From Acidobacteriota bacterium (GTDB lineage Bacteria > Acidobacteriota > Terriglobia > Terriglobales > Acidobacteriaceae), in the NCBI GenBank assembly GCA_003224995.1, contig QIAI01000382.1, forward strand, positions 1 through 7,877: 7,877 nt of DNA, written 5' to 3'. This document shows, piece by piece, positions 1-6,194 of this stretch. The position numbers and the translations under genes were made by a program. How positions within the stretch are numbered: position 1 is the stretch's first letter; every line of letters begins with the position of its first letter. The notes beneath the pieces are model-generated. The model had not been told where the DNA came from and ran no database searches. It saw only the letters and a program-made list of their open reading frames with translations.

Positions 1-707
1 TAGATGCGGTAGACCGGAATGTCATGGTTGAGGACCAGGTAACGAACCACGGACTCGGCCATCTTCTGCGAGTTCTGGATCGCGGTCTGACCCTTGCCCG
101 ACGAGAAGCCCTGCACTTCGACGATGTAGCCGCGCTGGCTCTTCAGCGGCGTGGCCATTTCATCCAGCGCATCCTTGGCGGCTTTGCTCAACACCGACTG
201 GCCCGCCTTGAAGCGAATTTCGGTTTGGGTAGATGGGGTGTATTGATCAATGTTGCCGACCACCTGCTCAACCGTGGTGAGGCGCGTGGTGGCCTGGGTC
301 GCGGTCTGCTGGGCGGCATTGGCGCGATTGCCGGCGTCCACGGCATGTTGATCGGCTTCGTTCGCTTTGTTGGAAGCCAGCTGGATGCCCTGCTGGGCGC
401 GCGAGTCAACGTCCTTGATCATCTTGCCGTTCGAGGCAGTGAGCTCATCCAGCTCGTTCACGCGATCACGAATAGGAGAGGTCTGACGTTGCACATACTT
501 CTTGCGGGCAAAGGGATTCAGCTTGCCCCAGAAACCTTCGTGGGTATCCGGCTGCAAGGGGTCTTTGCCGGTGGCGGCGTCGGCCTTGGTAGGCGCGGGC
601 GCAGCCTGGTTCGTACCTTGAGAGTTGCTGGTCGAAGTGGTTTGCTGGGCAAACGCCGGTGCGGCCAGTACGCCGGCGAGAAGCACTGCAATGAGGCTAT
701 TTTTCAT
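1..707 (-). CDS. OmpA-like C-terminal domain protein, secreted (3' end outside window)
   Basis: Envelope protein with a signal peptide and an OmpA/MotB-type domain, a family that usually anchors the outer membrane to peptidoglycan. The first 235 residues are visible. Residues 1-20 form a signal peptide (MKNSLIAVLL, then AGVLAAPAFA, cleavage expected before QQ). A Gln/Thr/Ala/Pro-rich linker runs to about residue 55, followed by a short FWGKLNPFARKK segment (59-70). A polar, probably helical or coiled-coil stretch covers about 75-150. The OmpA-like domain starts near residue 163 (EIRFKAGQSVLSKAAKDALD) and continues through VEVQGFSSGKG to the edge. The start is set by a strong GGAGGAA ribosome site and the immediate signal peptide. 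Oddity: the two positions matching the diaminopimelate-binding Asp and Arg of E. coli OmpA appear to be Ser203 and Met216. There is no N-terminal beta-barrel, so it is not a classical OmpA porin. The fold call is firm; the exact role is not. Confidence 0.88.
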   Translation of the reverse strand, partial: MKNSLIAVLLAGVLAAPAFAQQTTSTSNSQGTNQAAPAPTKADAATGKDPLQPDTHEGFWGKLNPFARKKYVQRQTSPIRDRVNELDELTASNGKMIKDVDSRAQQGIQLASNKANEADQHAVDAGNRANAAQQTATQATTRLTTVEQVVGNIDQYTPSTQTEIRFKAGQSVLSKAAKDALDEMATPLKSQRGYIVEVQGFSSGKGQTAIQNSQKMAESVVRYLVLNHDIPVYRI

Positions 708-713
708 TTGGAC

Positions 714-720
714 TTCCTCC
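714..720 (-). promoter_or_regulatory. Ribosome binding site of the OmpA-like gene
   Basis: The minus strand reads GGAGGAA, then six bases, then ATG at 707. This near-perfect Shine-Dalgarno sequence decides the start and suggests a highly expressed gene. Confidence 0.8.
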
Positions 721-727
721 GATTGGG

Positions 728-768
728 GGAGCGTTTCGGGCTCCACTCCAGCACGCCTGAGAGCGTGT
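728..768 (-). promoter_or_regulatory. Two short stem-loops in the leader of the OmpA-like gene
   Basis: GGAGC (728-732) pairs perfectly with GCTCC (740-744) across a 7-base loop. CACGC (752-756) pairs with GCGTG (763-767) across a 6-base loop, with a further G-U pair outside. Both would lie in the 5' leader if transcription starts upstream of 768. They could affect mRNA stability or translation, as is common for abundant envelope proteins, but stems of 5-6 bp are weak evidence. Confidence 0.25.
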
Positions 769-1033
769 TGCGTGATTTTTAAGTGCGTCCCCTAACGGGT
801 GAACTAAGAGGCAAGAGAGATAACTTGCCGGCATACGCTGACGCAACGTATGCACTCAACTTACCGAACCACGCGCCGCCAGTTTCGCAGCGCCTGACTA
901 TGCTATTTACAGGTGACGTGCCAAACCCCATGCAGCCAGGGCACGCTAAATCCTTAGAACTCAATGACATTCTACCGCGCTTTGCTCCCGCTGCGCGCCT
1001 CAAACCACTTTGCAGAGTAAATTTGGCAGAAAC

Positions 1034-1042
1034 TGCTATAAA
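1034..1042 (+). promoter_or_regulatory. Candidate extended -10 promoter for the M20 fusion gene
   Basis: TGCTATAAA fits an extended -10 (TGnTATAAT with one mismatch) and lies 53 bases before the ATG at 1096. No good -35 is seen at 17 bp, which extended -10 promoters tolerate. A small dyad, GCAG-AAA-CTGC (1026-1036), overlaps its upstream edge and could be an operator or chance. Confidence 0.4.
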
Positions 1043-1095
1043 AACTACTTGGGCCAACCTAGGATAACCATCGGAAATTCAGGGAGAAACGAAGG

Positions 1096-3168
1096 ATGGT
1101 TCGAGTCCCGGTGCAACAAACTTGCACTTTTCGTGCAGCACTCTTTTTAGCCACGCTCGTTCTGGGCATCTGCCTCAATGCCATTTCCAGTCTAGCGGAA
1201 ACTCCTCCCGCCGCACTGCCCTCCAGCCAGATTGCGCCGGAACATCTTGAGCAATATTCCCGCCTCGCCGTGGAGTGGCTGCAGCAGTACTTGCGGATTG
1301 ACACCACCAATCCTCCCGGAAACGAGCTGCGGGCGGCCGAGTTCTTCAGGAAGATTCTGGAAGTTGAAGGAATTGAGGCGCGCGTTTTCGAATATCAATC
1401 CGGCCGCGCGGATTTGTGGGCCCGGCTCCTGCATACCACTGCGGTCCCCAAGCGTCCCATCATTCTGCTAAACCACATGGACGTGGTAACCAGTGATGCG
1501 CGGCACTGGAAGGCCCCGCCCTTCAGCGGAGAGGTGATGGATGGATCGATCTACGGGCGCGGCGCGCAAGACATGAAGAGCGAGGGCATCGCTCAACTGC
1601 TGGCCATGGTAATGGCCAAGCGCGAAAAAGTTGCGCTCGATCGCGACCTGATCTTCCTGGCGGTAAGCGACGAAGAGGCAGATGGCTCGGGTACCAACTG
1701 GATGATCACGCACCAGCGGGACTTACTCGGGAATGCAGAGTTCCTCATCAACGAGGGTGGAGAGAACCTGGTAGAGGATGGCAAACTCCGCTACATCGGC
1801 GTCGATGTGGGCGAGAAGATTCCTTTCTGGTTGCACGTGGTGGCGCATGGACGTGCCGGCCACGGATCGCGGCCTATTGCAGACTCGGCTCCCAACCGGC
1901 TGGTGCGAGCGCTCAATCGCATTCTCGCCGATCACACTCCCTCCAAGCTGCTTCCGGTCGTGCAGGAATCCTTGCGCGAGATGGCCCCCTACGAGACCCC
2001 GGAACGCGCCCGGCGTTTTCGCAATTTACCCGAGGCGTTGCAGGATCCTGCTTTTCAGGAGCAGGTCGATCACGACGAGTCGCTCAATTTCCTGGTGCGC
2101 GACACGATTTCCCTCACCATGATGGGCGCTGCCGGTCAGACCAACGTGATTCCGGCAGAAGCCTGGGCGAACCTGGATGTGCGACTGTTGCCGGGGGAGG
2201 ACAAGCAGCAGTTCCTCGAAACCATTCGAAGGCTTGTCAACGACCCCAACATAACCGTCGAGCCCGAGCCCGGGGAGTTCGGGGAGGCGAACTACTCGCC
2301 TACCGATAGCGCCCTGTATCGCGCCATTCGCCGAGTTACGACATCTTATTTTCCCCAAGTCCCGGTCGTGCCCCGCCTGACGAGCGGCTACACCGAGAGC
2401 CAGCGTTATCGGCCGCTGGGCATTCAGGCGTACGGATTCACCCCCTATACCGCAACCGACGCCGAAGGTAGCACCGAGCATGGCAATGACGAGCGTATTA
2501 GGAGCCGCATGTCGAGTCAAGGGAACGAGAACGACGAAACACAAACCAGCTATGACCGCATTGCGCGCGCGTATGCGGATGAAATTTACGCGGAGTTAGC
2601 GGGCAAGCCGTTTGATCGTCAGGTGCTGGATCAGTTTGCGGAGCGGGTGCGCGGCCGGGGCCCAGTATGCGACTTGGGTTGTGGGCCGGCACAGATTGCG
2701 CGCTACCTTCGGGACCGCGAGATCGACGTCTTCGGCCTGGATCTTTCCGCCGGAATGTTAGCCCAAGCGCAGCGCCTCAATCCCGATCTCCATTTTGTGC
2801 AGAGTTCGATGCTGGCACTCGGATTACGTTCCGAAACCTTGGCCGGAGTGGCCGCCTTTTACTGCATCATTCACATTCCCCGCGCGCAGGTGGTGGAAGC
2901 GTTGCGCGAGTTACGCCGCGTGCTGCAACCGGGCGGCTCCCTTTTGATGACCTTCCACCTCGGCAGCGAGGACAGTCATCACGAAGAGTTGTTTGGTCAG
3001 CCGGTGAGTTTGGATGTGATTTGGTTTACGACGAACGAGATGACCGGGAATTTGCGGGCAGCCGGCTTTCGGGTGGAGGAGGTGTCGGAGCGCGACCCCT
3101 ACGCCCCCGAAATCGAATACCAGAGCCGCCGAGGATACATCCTGGCATCCCGCGAAACAATTCCGTAG
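1096..3168 (+). CDS. Exported M20-family metallopeptidase fused in frame to a class I methyltransferase
   Basis: 690 residues. Residues 1 to about 34 form a signal peptide (basic start, hydrophobic AALFLATLVLGICL, likely cleavage after SSLA). Residues 50-468 are an M20/M25/M40 zinc peptidase of the carboxypeptidase/aminoacylase type. It has H127-x-D129 in LLNHMDVV, D159 in GRGAQDMK, catalytic E193 and metal ligand E194 in SDEEADG, E220 in NEGG, H256 in GHGS, and the last ligand H462 in TEHGNDERI. All expected metal ligands are present, so hydrolysis of a peptide or N-acyl amino acid in the periplasm is plausible; the substrate is unknown. The family usually continues about 20-30 residues past HGNDER, but here the similarity stops at about residue 469. 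A complete SAM methyltransferase (472-690) follows. The start is supported by GGGAG at 1082-1086, nine bases before the ATG. SAM is cytoplasmic, so a fully exported fusion is unlikely to methylate. The product may be a fusion artefact of deletion. Confidence 0.85.
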   Translation: MVRVPVQQTCTFRAALFLATLVLGICLNAISSLAETPPAALPSSQIAPEHLEQYSRLAVEWLQQYLRIDTTNPPGNELRAAEFFRKILEVEGIEARVFEYQSGRADLWARLLHTTAVPKRPIILLNHMDVVTSDARHWKAPPFSGEVMDGSIYGRGAQDMKSEGIAQLLAMVMAKREKVALDRDLIFLAVSDEEADGSGTNWMITHQRDLLGNAEFLINEGGENLVEDGKLRYIGVDVGEKIPFWLHVVAHGRAGHGSRPIADSAPNRLVRALNRILADHTPSKLLPVVQESLREMAPYETPERARRFRNLPEALQDPAFQEQVDHDESLNFLVRDTISLTMMGAAGQTNVIPAEAWANLDVRLLPGEDKQQFLETIRRLVNDPNITVEPEPGEFGEANYSPTDSALYRAIRRVTTSYFPQVPVVPRLTSGYTESQRYRPLGIQAYGFTPYTATDAEGSTEHGNDERIRSRMSSQGNENDETQTSYDRIARAYADEIYAELAGKPFDRQVLDQFAERVRGRGPVCDLGCGPAQIARYLRDREIDVFGLDLSAGMLAQAQRLNPDLHFVQSSMLALGLRSETLAGVAAFYCIIHIPRAQVVEALRELRRVLQPGGSLLMTFHLGSEDSHHEELFGQPVSLDVIWFTTNEMTGNLRAAGFRVEEVSERDPYAPEIEYQSRRGYILASRETIP
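2500..2504 (+). promoter_or_regulatory. Internal ribosome binding site before the methyltransferase ATG
   Basis: AGGAG followed by four bases and ATG at 2509, inside the long frame at the domain junction. The spacing is slightly short but usable. It suggests that the methyltransferase was, and may still be, translated on its own. Confidence 0.5.
2509..3168 (+). CDS. Class I SAM-dependent methyltransferase (alternative internal start, same frame as the M20 gene)
   Basis: Read from Met472 of the long frame, this is a 219-residue protein of normal length for a stand-alone Methyltransf_11/25-type enzyme. It transfers a methyl group from SAM to an unidentified small molecule or other acceptor in the cytoplasm. 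Motifs, in long-frame numbering: an N-terminal helix SYDRIARAYADEIYAEL (485-501); SAM-binding motif I, VCDLGCGPAQ (524-533); the acidic residue after beta-2, D549 in VFGLDLS, expected to hold the SAM ribose; the beta-4 region AGVAAFYCIIHIP (583-595); and LQPGGSLLMTFH (610-621). The C-terminal part, with NLRAAGFRVEEV and an RRGYILASR end strand, completes the fold. The AGGAG at 2500-2504 supports this start. The domain is intact at both ends, unlike the peptidase before it. No neighbour points to a substrate. Confidence 0.6.
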   Translation: MSSQGNENDETQTSYDRIARAYADEIYAELAGKPFDRQVLDQFAERVRGRGPVCDLGCGPAQIARYLRDREIDVFGLDLSAGMLAQAQRLNPDLHFVQSSMLALGLRSETLAGVAAFYCIIHIPRAQVVEALRELRRVLQPGGSLLMTFHLGSEDSHHEELFGQPVSLDVIWFTTNEMTGNLRAAGFRVEEVSERDPYAPEIEYQSRRGYILASRETIP

Positions 3169-3248
3169 CCCACGCTAGTGTGATGTCCCGGAAATAAAAG
3201 GCAAAAGGAAAACCTTGAGTGAAGAGAACGGTCGTTGAAAACACAAGG

Positions 3249-3284
3249 TCCCTCCACTCCGCTTCGCTCCGGTCGGGATGACAG
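3249..3284 (-). repeat. Single copy of the GAGCGAAGCG intergenic repeat
   Basis: Read on the minus strand, this segment has TGTCATCCCGACCGGAGCG followed by AAGCGGAG. It matches, with changes, the family present as four copies at 4768-4925, in opposite orientation. It lies in the convergent gap after the methyltransferase. I recall similar sequences scattered in acidobacterial genomes; that is recollection, not a search result. Confidence 0.6.
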
Positions 3285-3332
3285 ACTTATGCCGCGAAGT
3301 TGCGGGAAAGGACACTAGCTGGATGGATAGAA

Positions 3333-3389
3333 TGCGGGCGTAAAGCCCGCAGGTTTGTGCTCGTATCAGGGCGCGCCTTCAGACGTGCC
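3333..3389. repeat. Composite hairpin repeat in the convergent gap
   Basis: Hairpin 1 is perfect: TGCGGGC (3333-3339), loop GTAAA, GCCCGCA (3345-3351). Hairpin 2 is GGCGCG (3370-3375) with CGTGCC (3384-3389), five Watson-Crick pairs plus one G-U, around a CCTTCAGA loop. A further CTCCTTTAGG-type segment at about 3411-3421 may be a decayed third unit. The layout resembles multi-hairpin intergenic elements I associate with acidobacteria. Lying between converging genes, it might also help end transcription, but no clear U-run follows either hairpin. The rest of the 283-base gap (3169-3451) shows no gene. Confidence 0.5.
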
Positions 3390-3451
3390 GAATCAACCCG
3401 ATTCCAGAGTGCTCCTTTAGGCGGTCCTCGACGTTGGTCCCAACCTCACCA

Positions 3452-4696
3452 CTATTTCGCTGCCGCCGCTCCTGATTTGGGCAGGACGAATTCATCCATG
3501 TAGCGATAAAGCTTGTCGTGGTGAGCACTGCGGTAAGCGGGATAGTCCTGCGCAATTTGTGGGTCGGCGCGATTGAGCAGGACAAAAGGCTCTAACAGTC
3601 CTGCCTGCTCCACGCGAATGAGCCCAAGCAGCGCGGGATCCAGGTCTTCGGCCTTCTTCTGCGAAGCCGCATCCGGAGCGAGCACCTTGACCATGGCATC
3701 CAGAGATTCAGCTTCCTCTTTCAAGCTATGGCGGTACGCGCTTTCCTTGGGAAACTCTTTTCGGAACTTTCCCTGCTGCCAGACGCTGCGCGACTGGTTG
3801 TAGGCATCCCATCCCGCGGTTTCCAGGTTGCCGTCTTTCAAGGAATGTTCGTCGAGACTGACGGTCTTATCCGAGGCGGGGTTGGCGGCTGACTTGTTCT
3901 GCAGCAGGATGGCGTTGAACGGCTGCTTGATGTGATCCGCCCATTGCCGCAAGGCAGTCCAGGGTGGACGCGTATAGGGCTGGGCGATCACCGCGTTGAT
4001 ATATTTCTCGCGAGCCTCGTCGTTTTTGCCGGAAACAGCAAGCGCGTCTCCCCAGTAGCGATAGGCCGTCTCCTTGGCGGGGTCGAGTTTGATGGCCTTG
4101 GCGAACCACTCTCCTGCGCTGTTGTACGCATGCTGGGAAAAGTAAACGTCGCCTACATAGACAGTGGCGTCGTAATTTTTGGGATCCAGTTCGAGCACGT
4201 GCAAGTAGCCTTTGCGCGCGTCATCCAAATCGCCCTTGGCGCGGCTGGCCTCGGCCGCTTTCATGGCCTCGTCGATTTCAGGCCGCTCCGAGAACTTCAG
4301 GTCCGAGCCGTCCTCCGGAATGGAGAGAAGCGTTTCCAGCAATTCCCCAGCATCGCCCAGTTGCTTTGCTTCCACCGCTAGCCGTCGTGCCTGCAGGCGA
4401 ACTCTCTTCCGCGCCTCGGGGCTGGCCAGAGTTTTCGAGTACTCGAGCGTGCAATACGCCCAGTGCTCCTTCACCACAAAATCTGAAGAATTCGCTATCG
4501 AGAGTTTTTCGAGCAACGGCATCGCGTCAACGAACTTGCCTTGCCGGTAGAGTTCGAGGGCCTGCTTCCGCAGGGCCGCCGTCGCCTCGTCATCCCCCTG
4601 CTTGTTCTGGGCTGCGGCCAAAATGCCGGTCAAAGCAAGCAGTACGAGTAGGAAGCTGCTCGCGGCCAGTCTGGAATGTGGGTGCATCCACCTCAT
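3452..4696 (-). CDS. Exported tetratricopeptide-repeat protein
   Basis: 414 residues from the chosen start. Residues 1-29 form a signal peptide (MRWMHPHSRL, then a hydrophobic run ending ILAAA, cleavage before QNK), so the protein is periplasmic or envelope-bound. TPR-like helix pairs are seen at about 43-76 (ALELYRQGKFVDAMPLLEKL), 141-174 (ARKGYLHVLELDPKN), 176-208 and 210-242 (WGDALAVSGKNDEAREKYINA). TPRs bind other proteins. The C-terminal third (about 285-405, ending LLEPFVLLNRADPQIAQDYP and a YRYMDEFVLP segment) is not TPR and I do not recognise it. The frame opens 42 codons earlier, but that extension is translated repeat DNA and carries no leader. GAGGAA at 4709-4714 lies 12 bases before the ATG at 4696, rather far; ATG 4687 is a possible alternative. 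No enzyme motif is visible. Function unknown. Confidence 0.8.
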   Translation of the reverse strand: MRWMHPHSRLAASSFLLVLLALTGILAAAQNKQGDDEATAALRKQALELYRQGKFVDAMPLLEKLSIANSSDFVVKEHWAYCTLEYSKTLASPEARKRVRLQARRLAVEAKQLGDAGELLETLLSIPEDGSDLKFSERPEIDEAMKAAEASRAKGDLDDARKGYLHVLELDPKNYDATVYVGDVYFSQHAYNSAGEWFAKAIKLDPAKETAYRYWGDALAVSGKNDEAREKYINAVIAQPYTRPPWTALRQWADHIKQPFNAILLQNKSAANPASDKTVSLDEHSLKDGNLETAGWDAYNQSRSVWQQGKFRKEFPKESAYRHSLKEEAESLDAMVKVLAPDAASQKKAEDLDPALLGLIRVEQAGLLEPFVLLNRADPQIAQDYPAYRSAHHDKLYRYMDEFVLPKSGAAAAK

Positions 4697-4767
4697 AATG
4701 AATTCGGGTTCCTCATTAACGGACTCGCAGTTCACCTTAATACGGAACCGAAATACTGCAAATGGCA

Positions 4768-4925
4768 CTTGTGGGTCCCGTCCCGAGCGAAGCGAAGCAC
4801 CTGCCCCGCCAGAGCTTGCCATCGCAAGGAAATGAAGGACGCGCCCGGCCGAAGCTTGTCAACCGAGCGAAGCGGAGGACCGCCCCTCCCTAGACTTGTC
4901 ATCCTGAGCGAAGCGAAGGACCTGC
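4768..4925 (+). repeat. Four degenerate tandem copies of a 31-bp intergenic repeat
   Basis: Copies begin at 4768, 4815, 4855 and 4895, each starting CTTG. The last and best copy (4895-4925) has CTTGTCATCCT followed by GAGCGAAGCGAAGGACCTGC. Copy 3 (4855-4884) differs at a few positions, while copy 2 (4815-4844) is more decayed. Copy 1 (4768-4804) has a longer front half. The last three have a 40-bp period, with unrelated 9-10-base spacers. The array fills most of the 241-base gap between the dGTPase and the smaller TPR gene, so the TPR promoter must lie in or beside it. Confidence 0.7.
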
Positions 4926-4937
4926 TTTTCTCGCTTG

Positions 4938-6077
4938 TTACAATGCACTGCGGTTTTCAGGCCGTTGCGGAAAAAAGTGTTCGTACTGCTCATAGATAAA
5001 CGTATCGGTCATACCCGCGATGTAATCGCAAATCACGCGGGGCAGGAGTTCTTCCTGCGCTTTCTCCTGGTACTGATGGGGCAGGGCTTCCGGGTTCCGC
5101 ATCCAGTAAGCGAAGAGGGAGTTGACGATCACACCGGCATCGACCTTCTCGTCTGAGAGTGTTGGGCTGAAGTACAGGTTGCGATACAGGAATTCCTTGT
5201 TGGCGCGCCGTTCCTCATCGACTTCGGAGCTGAACGCCACCAGCCTTTGGACATGACTGCGCACGTCCTGCAGAGTCCCGATCGATTCCGTCCGTAATCG
5301 CGACTGGGTGTTCTGAATCAGGTCGCCCACCAACCGATCCAGCATGCGCTTCACGGTCTCGTTGAACAGCAGCTTGTCCGCGGCATCCGGATAGAGCGCC
5401 TCAACCTCGCGATAGAAGTGTTCGAACACAGGCACGCCGTCGCGGATGTCTTGAAGCGAGAACATGTGCGCTTCAAAGCCGTCATCCAAATCCGCGGTGT
5501 TGTAGGCGATCTCGTCGGCAAGATCAATGAGCTGTGCTTCCAGGGGAGGCCGCTGCTCCAGCAGGTAGTCGGACAGCTCTGGGAATTTTTCGGGGGCGTA
5601 GTCACGCGAGTGCTTGATGATGCCCTCGCGCACCTCAAAGGTCAGGTTCAGGCCGCGAAAGGCCGCGTAGCGCTGCTCGAAGTCCTCTACGATGCGCAAG
5701 GCGTGCAGATTGTGGTCGAACCCCAAGCCATGCTCGCGCATGGCCGCGTCGAGAGCTTTCTCCCCCGCGTGTCCAAAGGGAGGGTGGCCGATGTCATGCA
5801 CCAGGGCGAGGGCTTCGACCAGATCGACATTCAGGTGAAGGGCGGCGGCTACGGTGCGGGCAATCTGGGCGACCTCAATCGTATGCGTCAGCCGATTGCG
5901 GAAGTGGTCGGAATAGCGCCGGGTGAAAACCTGGGTCTTGGCCTCGAGGCGGCGGAACGCGCGCGCGTGAATGACCCGGTCACGATCGCGCTGGAAGTCG
6001 TTGCGGTAGGGATGTTGCGGCTCGGGGCGACGGCGCCCGCGGGAGTTCTCCACGCGCACCGCATAGTCAACGAGCAT
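4938..6077 (-). CDS. dgt: Deoxyguanosinetriphosphate triphosphohydrolase-like protein (HD superfamily)
   Basis: 379 residues, the usual length of the bacterial dGTPase-like group. It is expected to cut a dNTP into the deoxynucleoside and triphosphate in the cytoplasm, controlling dNTP pools; the preferred dNTP cannot be read from sequence. Motifs: RDFxRDRDR-like NDFQRDRDRVIHARAFRRLE (26-45), KTQVF (47-51), RNRLTHTIEVAQIAR (60-74) with the first metal His65, LVHDIGHPPFGHAGE (92-106) with the His94-Asp95 pair, and LIDLADEIAYNTADLDDG (183-200) with Asp188 as the last HD ligand. All HD ligands are present. The start is the first ATG after an in-frame TAG 12 bases upstream; there is no clear Shine-Dalgarno sequence, so translation may be weak or leaderless. 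The gene follows the large TPR gene in the same direction with a 117-base gap holding an inverted repeat. Other HD phosphohydrolase activity is the only serious alternative. Confidence 0.93.
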   Translation of the reverse strand: MLVDYAVRVENSRGRRRPEPQHPYRNDFQRDRDRVIHARAFRRLEAKTQVFTRRYSDHFRNRLTHTIEVAQIARTVAAALHLNVDLVEALALVHDIGHPPFGHAGEKALDAAMREHGLGFDHNLHALRIVEDFEQRYAAFRGLNLTFEVREGIIKHSRDYAPEKFPELSDYLLEQRPPLEAQLIDLADEIAYNTADLDDGFEAHMFSLQDIRDGVPVFEHFYREVEALYPDAADKLLFNETVKRMLDRLVGDLIQNTQSRLRTESIGTLQDVRSHVQRLVAFSSEVDEERRANKEFLYRNLYFSPTLSDEKVDAGVIVNSLFAYWMRNPEALPHQYQEKAQEELLPRVICDYIAGMTDTFIYEQYEHFFPQRPENRSAL

Positions 6078-6105
6078 GGGAAAAGTCTAGAGAGAAAGTT
6101 CCAGG

Positions 6106-6191
6106 GTTTCAAGTTTCAGGTTTCGAGTTACACGCTCGCCGCGTCATTGCGAGATGCCCGCGCTGGAAACTTGAAACCTGAAACTTGAAAC
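6106..6191. repeat. 24-bp inverted repeat built of GTTTCAR heptamers
   Basis: The left arm (6106-6129) reads GTTTCAA, GTTTCAG, GTTTCGA, GTT. The right arm (6168-6191) is its reverse complement with one mismatch, and 38 bases separate them. Each arm is thus about three and a half heptamers, and the right arm ends three bases after the stop codon of the large TPR gene. In RNA this would be a very stable hairpin between the TPR gene and the dGTPase gene. It is not followed by a U-run, so it is not a typical intrinsic terminator. A REP- or MITE-like element, or an mRNA processing/stability hairpin, fits better. Confidence 0.75.
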
Positions 6192-6194
6192 TTC

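Larger units (their letters stand above)
708..1095. other. Divergent intergenic region between the OmpA-like gene and the M20 fusion gene
   Basis: These 388 bases hold no convincing gene and must carry the promoters of both divergent genes. Visible elements are the leader stem-loops near 728-768, and a perfect 7-bp inverted repeat GCATACG (831-837) / CGTATGC (847-853) with a 9-base spacer. Two imperfect direct repeats, AACTTGCCG (822-830) and AACTTACCG (858-866), flank that inverted repeat. A candidate promoter for the rightward gene lies at 1034-1042. I could not assign a convincing -35/-10 pair for the leftward gene. Confidence 0.6.

Noticed and set aside
24..782. A 252-codon plus-strand open frame over the OmpA-like gene
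   Set aside because: The opposite strand has a signal peptide, a strong ribosome site and an OmpA domain. This frame has none of these.
779..1067. Two overlapping open frames of about 92-94 codons on opposite strands in the divergent gap
   Set aside because: Neither has a recognisable domain, and they exclude each other. The region must hold promoters.
1098..1112. tRNA T-arm-like sequence GGTTCGAGTCCCGGT at the start of the M20 gene
   Set aside because: The five bases on each side of the TTCGAGT loop do not pair, and no acceptor, D or anticodon arms are found upstream. It codes for the first residues of the peptidase.
1150..1200. Possible lipoprotein signal (cysteine in LVLGIC) in the M20 protein
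   Set aside because: The residue before the Cys is Ile, which does not fit a lipobox. An ordinary signal peptide cleaved after SSLA fits better.
3333..3351. Intrinsic terminator for the M20-methyltransferase gene
   Set aside because: The stem is good, but only GGTTTGT follows, and in the other direction ATTCTAT. There is no U-run, so it is reported as a repeat hairpin instead.
4697..4822. 42-codon N-terminal extension of the smaller TPR protein
   Set aside because: It translates repeat DNA and the gap, and would bury the signal peptide. The start at 4696 puts the signal peptide at the N-terminus.
4768..4925. CRISPR-like regular spacing of repeats
   Set aside because: The copies are degenerate, spacers are only 9-16 bases, the period is not constant, and no cas genes are nearby.
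5418..6188. A 256-codon plus-strand open frame opposite the dGTPase gene
   Set aside because: Antisense to a gene with intact catalytic motifs, with no domain of its own. Its end runs through the inverted repeat.
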